NCBI GenBank assembly: GCA_008360975.2
Contig: CM039182.1
Coordinates: forward strand, 53,952,491 to 54,016,490
Length of the DNA: 64,000 nucleotides
Source of the DNA: Lichenostomus cassidix
Lineage: Eukaryota; Chordata; Aves; Passeriformes; Meliphagidae
Reading direction: 5' to 3'
The position numbers and the translations under genes are program-made. The notes below the pieces were generated by a model. It was given only the letters and a program-made list of their open reading frames with translations. It searched no databases and was not told the origin of the DNA. This document shows, one piece after another, positions 37,601-46,600 of the stretch; positions within the stretch are counted from its first letter, which is position 1, and each line of letters begins with the position of its first letter.

Positions 37601-40600
37601 ACTAACCAACAGCATTGCCAGCAGAAACAACAGACTAATACCTGAATTAGAGCTGCAAATGCAGATCTTTGAACACGTTCTCCAGCTGTTCTCCCCAAGA
37701 CCTCTAATTACTCGCTTTGCCGGATGAAACACCCATTGCCAAGTGCCAGCCGCCTTCTGCTCGCTGAGACCAACACCGAGATCAAGACCGTTGCTGAAAT
37801 GGTGCAAGCAAACACCAGCTGCATCCCAAGATGCCCTTGTTAAAGCTCCAAAAAGCAATTTGTGAATGTGTTTTCAGAGTACCCCATTGTTTAGTGCAAA
37901 CAAGTTATAGTTTGTACTTGTTTCCAGCTCTTCACAAATGAAAAAGCATTGTAACAATATAATTATCCTGATAAAAAATGACACCTTAATTGCTAAAGCC
38001 TTGAACAAAAGCTGAATTTTGCTAAAGTGTTGCTTAAGACAGTGTTTGTGTGTATGTGTGAATATTGCAGGCCTGCTGAGAGTGTGGTTTTGATTTCTTG
38101 AGAGTTTTGATGTGTGAATGAAACCTATGAGTAAAGTTATACTGAATAGTTTAAGCTACCTAAGTATCATTAAAGTTAGATTTAAATAATACCTTAGTAA
38201 GTTTACCTAAGACGAAAGCTAAGCAAGATTGAAATAATAGAAGTATAGCAAATTGCATAAAACTTTAAATTCTGTTAAGTTTTAAATTCTGTTAGAGTTA
38301 AGTTTTGTTGAAGTGATATTAATTTTAAATTCCATTGTGGTTAAGTCCAATTATAGTCTAGTCTCTTCAGTGTTACTCAGTTTACTATTTGTTAGTTTCA
38401 AATCCAATTTGTTAAGATTAAGCTTTATTAATTTTCAGTGCTATCAATTTTAAGTTTTAAATTTGTTAGTTTATATTATTATTCACAAAAGCCTTTGCAG
38501 TTTTATCTTCCTTAAGTCACAGTTAAATAATAATGTCCACTGTTTTCAAGTATTTCACCTCACCTTATATAGTTGTCTACAAAAAATAGTAACATGTTAA
38601 GATACTCTTCTTATTGATATTAATGAAAGCTTGCTTATAAGATGTTCTAAGAAAACCCTCCTACTTAGGGCCTAGGCTCTGGCCAAGCCTCGGTCCTAAC
38701 TAGCTGGGAAATATGCCATGAGTCCCAAGTGTTTCTGCACCAAAATGTGATCAAGTAATTTTGACTTAGCAAATTGAGCTTATAAAAGCTAAACCTTCTT
38801 CCAGGTAAACTTGGAGTCCTTACCCGGGAAAAGTTCTCCAGGCTTTGCCTGTGAAGTGAATGTTTTCAGCAATGGCAGTTCCTGAACCGTGGCAACATAA
38901 CTAAATAACTAGTGGTATTTCCTTAAGTACATTTATAATAATTGTAGTAATAAAGATTACTTATAGCAAAGCAAATTAATCTGATGACAGACAACGTCTG
39001 TTCTCACAAACAAAATGGGGGAATTTGTTGGAAAACACAGTATTCTGGCAAAACTTGTGTTAGTTGAGCAGGCCTGAACAAAGCCTCAGCATAGTCAGGC
39101 CTCAGTAAAAATCCTAACAAGCTGTCGTGAGAAACTAAGACCTGGGAACCACAGCTGTGCTTCTGGGCTGTAAAAAGTATGTAATGAGAAAAGATAGGTA
39201 GTCAAGAGTGTTACGAGAAAGAATTAAGGGAGTCACCGGGAGGTTCCCTGAATATGTGAGAACAGACTGCAGATATGTGTGTAGCTATAATTAGAAACAT
39301 CTGTAACAGTATATAAGTTTCTCGTTTGGTGAAATAAAATGGAGCTTGCTTCATGACTTATATTAAGTCGTGTGTGAGCTCTCTCTCGCCGATCGTCATC
39401 TCAGTGTTTTAGCATATAGCTATTAGAAGAAGTAAATATTTTGGTGTGAAATATGGTAAAGAAGGAAGTGAGAAATTATGCACATGGATCTTCCTGGGAT
39501 GATACTGAGAATATGGAAGCTTCTGTCTGGTTATCTGGATTACCAGATTATCTGAGCTACATTTAGCCTAAATATGATGTGGATAGAGGAAACTAGAGAT
39601 GACAGGTAAGTGAACCTGCTTGTCTGAGGGATTTGGTGTTGGGTATTTTCCCTGTAAATTTTGGAAAATGTGGTTTAGCAAATGTAAAATCAGGTTCCTT
39701 TATAAATTAGTATGTCTTTACGTTGAATTAATGGAGATAGTCGGGTCCTAACAAGGGTCTGACAGCTGAACTGGAAAGGATAAAGACCAAAAATAGTCAT
39801 AATTTCTTTATTGGACCAAAGGAGGCATTATGACCCATTTAGTACAATTCCCAGGTGTAGAAATTACCTGAAGGTTTAAATAAAAAGATCTGTCTGTATC
39901 TTTTGTTGGGTAGTACTTGTCTCCTTGTGGAAATCTTGTGGTAGTTAAGTCTGTAAGGTGCTTGTTGCACTCGCTTGTCCAAAGTAAGGTTTGCACAGCC
40001 TTCCTGGGTTCAGTCCTGCCCTTCCAAGCAATGCTGCTGATAGGAAGAGCTTGCAGACAGCTGGGGGGGTCAGATGATGGTGTAAAACCCCACTGATTAT
40101 GTGCCTTTCATAATAGTATTGTTAGAAGTCATTTATTCCACTTCTCAGCAGGGTACCAGTCGCTTGAATAAGTACTCTCTGCTCCCATGTCAAATAGGAG
40201 ATGTACAGATGAAAGGTCCTTTCCAACCAGTCTCACAGGCCCTCAAAACTAAAGCTGAGACAATCAGTCAACACCCTGGTCAAGACATTATTTCCATTAA
40301 AAAAATTAACAGTTGGAGATGGTTATACCTCAGATCAAGTCAAGATGCTAAAACCAAGAAAGGTAATAAATGAGCAAACTGGCAACTCACTTTTGCTGGG
40401 TATTTTGCTGCACTTTGTGCTTCTGCATGTATAGAAGATAAATAAGTAATTATCCCTGGAGACTTCCTTTTGGGGCTTGGTTTTTTCTTGTTGTTCTTTT
40501 TATGTTGATTTCTTTTTTGTTTTATATTTGTCATTGAATTTCTGTAAGAAGTGAAGCTGCCCCCAGCAGAGCACTAAGGATGCATTTATTCATTTTTGCA

Positions 40601-43600
40601 TAACTGAGTATGTTCTATGAGCCTTTATTTTAACTGAAAATAATTTGAGTTGGTTTCTTTGGTTCTATTAGAGGTTTTCATATAGTGTGTAAACTAGTAG
40701 TTTTGGAGTTCTAACTAGTTGTTTAATAGTGATGATAGTGATGGCAATTTAAATAAATAAAAGTGCGGATTTCATACTAGGGTTTCTAAAGGTCTGACCT
40801 GTATTAAAGAAGAGTCAAAAAGTCTCTTATGTCAAGAAGAATTACTCTCACAAATTGCCAAGTAGACTCTTCACACTTTTTCTGCAGTAATGTTGGGTTT
40901 GCACTTTTGCAGCAGAATGGGTTTTTTTGGTTTAGTTTTGATTTTGGGTGTTTTTTCAAATGAGATTTTGTAATGAGTCCTAAACATTAAGTATTCAGAT
41001 ACACAGAGGCAGACCACTTTGAATGACCCTGTAAGCTAGGGGCTATTGTGATTTAGGAATGGTACTCCCCACTTCAGTGCTCCCAGTGAGACTCTACAAA
41101 CCACACGCTGCTTGCTTGCTCCCTTCCTCCCCTTTCCCTGTGGTGGGCTGGGGAGGAGAGTAGAAGGCACAAAAAGGAAAGATCATGGGTTGACATAAGA
41201 ACAATTTGCTGGAAACAGCAATGAGATAAGAAAATGAATGGTAACAGCAACAGTACTAATAACAAAAGTGTACAAAACAGAGAGAGTGATTCACATGCAA
41301 AAATACCCTGCCGTTACTTTGGCTTGGAACCAGCATTACCCAACCTGTCCTTAGCTCAAGCAGAAGGAACCCTTGCTCCCCAGAAGGGTCCCCTTCCCTG
41401 CCCACACCCAGCAATGACATGAGGTAGTGGAGAATAGCCTCTGTGTCCTAGCCATGCCTCTCCTAGCTACTGCAAATATTAACCCTGCCCTGGCCAGGAG
41501 GAAATGAGGTAATTTAACATCTTTCTTAAAATCTCTGAAATCAATGTAAACTTGAAAGAAAGCATGAGGGAAAAAAATGAACTGTAGGGGTTTTCTTTTT
41601 CTCTTTTTTTTTTAAAGACAGGTTTTTAGGAAGGCCTATGTCTCTGGGGCCTTGTTGGAGTAGGGTGTGAAATTGCTTCAGTGATGGACCTCAGCTATCT
41701 TTGTACTGGACTTTAAATGCTTTACAGGATCAAAACTTGCAGACATAAACAAGGCTGGAATGGACACTTAGAGTAATTGAAATTCTAGCTGGGACTGGAC
41801 ATAAGATGAGCAGCAAAGGGGAAGGACACTTCCCTTATAATGTATGCACCGTTTATTTCCATAAAGGCTTTGAAAAACTTTGAGGGCAAATCGTGTGGGA
41901 AGGATGACACTTTGCTGTCAGTGCCCGTAACATAATTAGAGTATCCGTAATCAGTTGAGCATGTAGTTCATGTGACAGACTGTCCTGGGGGTGGATCCTC
42001 TGCTGCAGGAGCAAATGTGGGCTAATGGAATAACTCTGGGAACTGCCCACAGGTTCCTTCTGGAAATTTTCTTCACAAGGACTGATCTCAAAATTTTTTT
42101 TTCCTACTCTGATTCAACACAGCAATTCCTCTAGGCAAAACTGGGAAAGATGGGGCAGGGTATCTGAAGAAGGTTATCAACCTGTGTTCAGAAAGGCAGG
42201 TGAACATCCCTTACAGTGACACTGGCCTGTTGAGAGTTTGGTGCCCATTTGCAACTCTCATCAGTTTTGTAAATCCATTCCAGAAGAAGAGTTGGTAGTG
42301 AGCAGATGCTGGGTATATGAAAAGGAATTTGTTTGCAATTCAGGAGTGTTTAGCAATGGCAACTGGATGAGCTCTTAGTAGCACGGCTTAGTAGGGTTAA
42401 TTAGAGTATTTCATTCAGTTGGAAATTTGCTTTCAGTGGGAAATGTTCGTGGATACCTGTTCTTTACAGCATATTTTTAGCAATATGACTGCTAGATTTA
42501 GCATTAAAAGGCAAATAGAAAATTCAGTGGAGTATGAGTTTCAAGTTAACATTCACGTAGTTGAAAAATGGTCATTATTTATTTTACAACATCACAAAGG
42601 TATCTTCCTCCTGTCAGCTCTGTGGGTCTCCTGTTTCAGAATTTAAGACTGCCATGTGTGGAGTACTTTACACATTTTGTGCAGCATATATTTCTTTTTC
42701 TCCTAAACCATTTGTCAGGAATCTCAAAATTCAGTATGTTGTTTCAGGTAATTTTAGTCAGTAAATATTGAAGTAGTATTAAGTGGTGGTACAAAAAGCA
42801 GTGTTATAAAATTTATTTTCAAATTTTTAGAATCCACTAGGATGGTTTAATTAAAAGTGTCCATGTAAGTTAAGCAATTGATTTTTTTATTACTTCTTCT
42901 CTTAAAAAAGGAAAGCTCTGGATTCTCTTGTATGGGGTAAATGTCACTCTGTTTATATCTTAGCTTTGCTGCAAGTCAGGTATTGTACTATTCCTCTGGG
43001 TTGTCATAGAAACGCAGCTAACTGACATCTCAACTCAAGCTGCTCATGGTTTAATTTGTGAGTTTTCAAGATTATTGAAATTTAACAAAAATTATTGATT
43101 TGCTTTTATTAACACTGGCTTGTGTTTACTTTAGAAGTTCAAACTGCGTAAATGCTTTTCCTGACAGAAAAATGCCTTTAAAATTGTTAAACTCTGATAC
43201 TCTAAATAAGAGATCATCAAATGCACTTAGTATATCAGATTCTGAAGCAGTAGAGAATTCTTGAATTTTTGCAAATCACCTTCTTAATTTCTTTTTTTTT
43301 ACAGTAAAGTGCCCCAACCTCAATTCAATTCACCTTTCAGCTTGACTTTCATTTAACATAGAAGATACCTGTCAAGAAAGCGTGAAATATGTACATCATC
43401 ATGCCTAATATTTGGAAGTTTTAATTTTATTTACTTACTTTGAAGCCTGGCAGAACGCTTCAGTGCACTGACTTTTGAAAGTATATATTTTTTGTATATG
43501 CACGTCCAGAAGAAATTACTTGGTTTTCACTCATAAATAAGACAGGCAAAACTTATTTTCAGTAACTTTATCTAATGGTCCATGAATGAATGATTTTATG

Positions 43601-46600
43601 CAAACTACTCAAGAGACTAGAATTAACTTTTCATGTTGGTTGCACATTGGATGTCCAAACCCCAACAACATGTGGGATCTTATAAAAACTAGATGACTGG
43701 AGTTCAGTTTTTACTTTTATGAATTTATTCAATGATTGCCCATGCATTTCAAGTGTAATCTTTGTAAGCAATGTATAAAATGCAGTAATGTATTAATTGT
43801 TATAAAATGGACACATACTTCCTTATGCCCTCCTTCCATCACATGTATGCTTTTTACTTTGACTTTACTTCCTCCCTCTACCCTTGTAGCCTTTTATTAG
43901 GGATCTTTAGGCAGGAGGAATTTGACTGATTTATATACAGCCCTGTAATTTGACATTGTCATTCTGTCTAGTAACAACTTTGTTCAGTGTTAGATTTACT
44001 GAATAAAATTGTTTCTTGGTGGACATTTTGACACCTCACTTCATACTCCTACGTCATGCACTGCTGACATCCTTGTATTAATCTCATTTGTATTCTATCA
44101 TAAAACTCTCACACAACGTTTTAAAACAGACTCTCTTTGCAGCATATTTCTGTGAGCATGGGGTTAAATATAGAGTGTTTCCATAGGTATGTATGGCTTT
44201 TTTGTGTCTTGGATGAGGTTATGTACATGTTACTATATATGATGGTAGCACACATAGTAAATGGTCATACTATTTAACTTGGGAAAGACTGGCTTTAGTA
44301 CTCCAAAGTCAATTTAAACAAAATATATTTTATTAACCTGTTAACATGCCTCTCTTCAAAATTTATTGTTTGCATCATTGACTACAAGAAAGTGTTGCAG
44401 AAATACAGTTTTGCTGTAGGCCAACACTATGCATTTTTAGGGATTGGAAAGCAATGGTTGGTGGGAAGTCAAGGCACTCCCTTAACTAGAGCACTGCACT
44501 GATATATTCTGGTAGCTGGTGTTTTATGGGAACATACTTAATGTTTATATATTCATTAGAGTCAACAGAGAGTGTAGGAGAGTATTATTCCAGGTATACT
44601 GTTTCCCAGTGAGGACCAAGGGATATATAAAGGTTTGTGTATGTCTGTGCATGTAGGAGATTAACTGAGATTTGCCGAAGCCTGTGGAATCTCTCTGGCT
44701 TTGTACTGCAGTAGACCATGTTAGAGATAGATGCATATGACCAAAGAACTATTTTGCAGCTTTGATTTTCTTTTCCTAAGAGATAAACATTTTGGGTGTT
44801 CTTTGATCAATAAATTTGCTGCTTGGTTTTTGGTTTTGTTTTAGCTTAGTTTCCTGTCTCTTCACTCTTTGCCCCTTGAACCATCATCTTGCCTTGCATT
44901 TAAGTAGTGATAGGGTCAACATGCTTGAAAAGAGAGGAAAGCTTCAGTATTCACCAGAAAAAGATCCTAACATGCAGAAGGTAAAGATGATTCATAGGAA
45001 TATATTGTGTCCAGATCCTTTTCCCAGAAAACATATTTATACTATTTTTTTACCATAAGCCAAATTGGTGGATATTATACAATTAATTTATTCCTAGTGG
45101 ATTCTTCTTATTTTTGTTCACAGCATTTTGCCTCTATCCTCCCTACAGAGGTGCAGCATCTTTTAAAGGTTGTGAAGTTTCTTGTAACTGCATGCTTCAG
45201 CTTTCAGTTCATTGTGGCCACAGTGGCATACTTTGTTTCATAATCGTTCATTTTCATATCCATCCTTTTTGTATTTTACTTTTAAATTGCAAATTACTAA
45301 CTTTATGTATCACAGTACACATGTGCATTTTTTCCTGCTTTTTAGATATCAACTAAGTGCCTCTTACAGCTGAATTGACATGCTGCTATACAGTCTTTGC
45401 ACTCAGAACTTTGGAGTAAGAAGAAAAACCAATAACAAAAACACACAGCCCAAACCCCTTCAGATGATAAAACTGTGGAAGTTTGGCTCTTGATTGTAAT
45501 GGCTGTTGTGAGGAGATCGCAGTGACCCATCTTTGCCTGTCTTTGTGTGATAGTTTTGGCATATCTTTTAATTTGTTTTTATCAAAAATAAACTTCTAAG
45601 TGTTTTTGTTGTTTTTTTCTCTCATACTCCCTTTTTCTTATACTCATTAAAATTTAGGAAGATGAGAGTGAAGAAGAACCTAAGCTCAAGTATGAACGGC
45701 TTTCTAATGGAGTGACTGAAATTCTCCAGAAGGATGCAGCCAGCTGCATGACAGTGCATGAAAAGGTATTATGTGACTTTCTGGCTGAGATAACACTTCT
45801 GCTTGGTTTTATATGTTTAGCTGTGCTTATAATGCATCAGTATATTTCTCTGTAGAAGTGGTGCCAAATCTAGAGTTGCAGTGCAAGACAGCAGTAACAT
45901 AAACAAAATTCACCTTTAACCTGTATTGAACAATCCACATTTTCTCAGTGATAAAATGAGTAGTTCACATGGTTCAATTAACAGCAGATCTCTCAGAATC
46001 AATTCCCTTCTTGTTTGAATCAAACATTTTCTCAGTGAGAAACACATTTTCTCGATGAGAAATTGAGGTGAGAATTTAAGATGCAATGGTTTGTTCAATG
46101 AGATGATTACATAAGCTGCTAGAAAAATGCTAAGTTTTAATTATTAACAGTATTATGAACTGCAATCAGAATGCAGATCTAACTTCTTTATTCAGAAAGG
46201 AAGTTGGTATATACCATGCTTATTTGTACAGTCTGAATCATTGAAGACCAATTTGATCATGCCAGGACCTTAGCATATATTCAGCTGTGGAAGACATGTT
46301 AATATAGTGTAGAAGAAAGTAATTACAATATTTTTTGTTTGCTTAGGTGTTTCTTTTGGACGGCATCGTATTAACACTTCCCTGATCTCCGTCCCTGATT
46401 CAAGATATTAAAAACAAGAAGAAATGCACATGCTAAGGGTTTTGACATACCAGAGAATGATAGGGATAAAGTAATAGACAATGCGAAGTAAAGAAATTTT
46501 AAGAAGAATTATTATTTTGTTCTTAGAAGGAATAAACTTCATATGCTTCTTCAATGATTTAAACAATTGCTTTTGTATTTTATTAGTTTTCTTCTCTTTT

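Larger units (their letters stand above)
35877..39398 (+). mobile_element. Non-autonomous endogenous retrovirus with two LTRs, in sense orientation in VPS41 intron 2
   Basis: The 3522-bp element has, in order: 5' LTR (35877-36238), tRNA-Trp-type primer-binding site (36241-36258), leader, shortened gag-like ORF (36567-37478, continued out of frame to 37567), a stretch without coding capacity (37568-39011), polypurine tract (39012-39023) and 3' LTR (39026-39398). Both LTRs start TGTTGG and end CGTCA. The flanks TCGCAG (35871-35876) and TCTCAG (39399-39404) form a 6-bp target duplication with one mismatch, the size seen with alpha- and betaretroviral integrases. I find no protease, reverse transcriptase, integrase or envelope sequence. 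It cannot encode its own replication proteins, so any past movement would have needed a helper. Confidence 0.92.

Noticed and set aside
37541..37858. 105-codon frame on the - strand inside the retroviral element
   Set aside because: It is antisense to the decayed gag end and shows no retroviral or host family signature.
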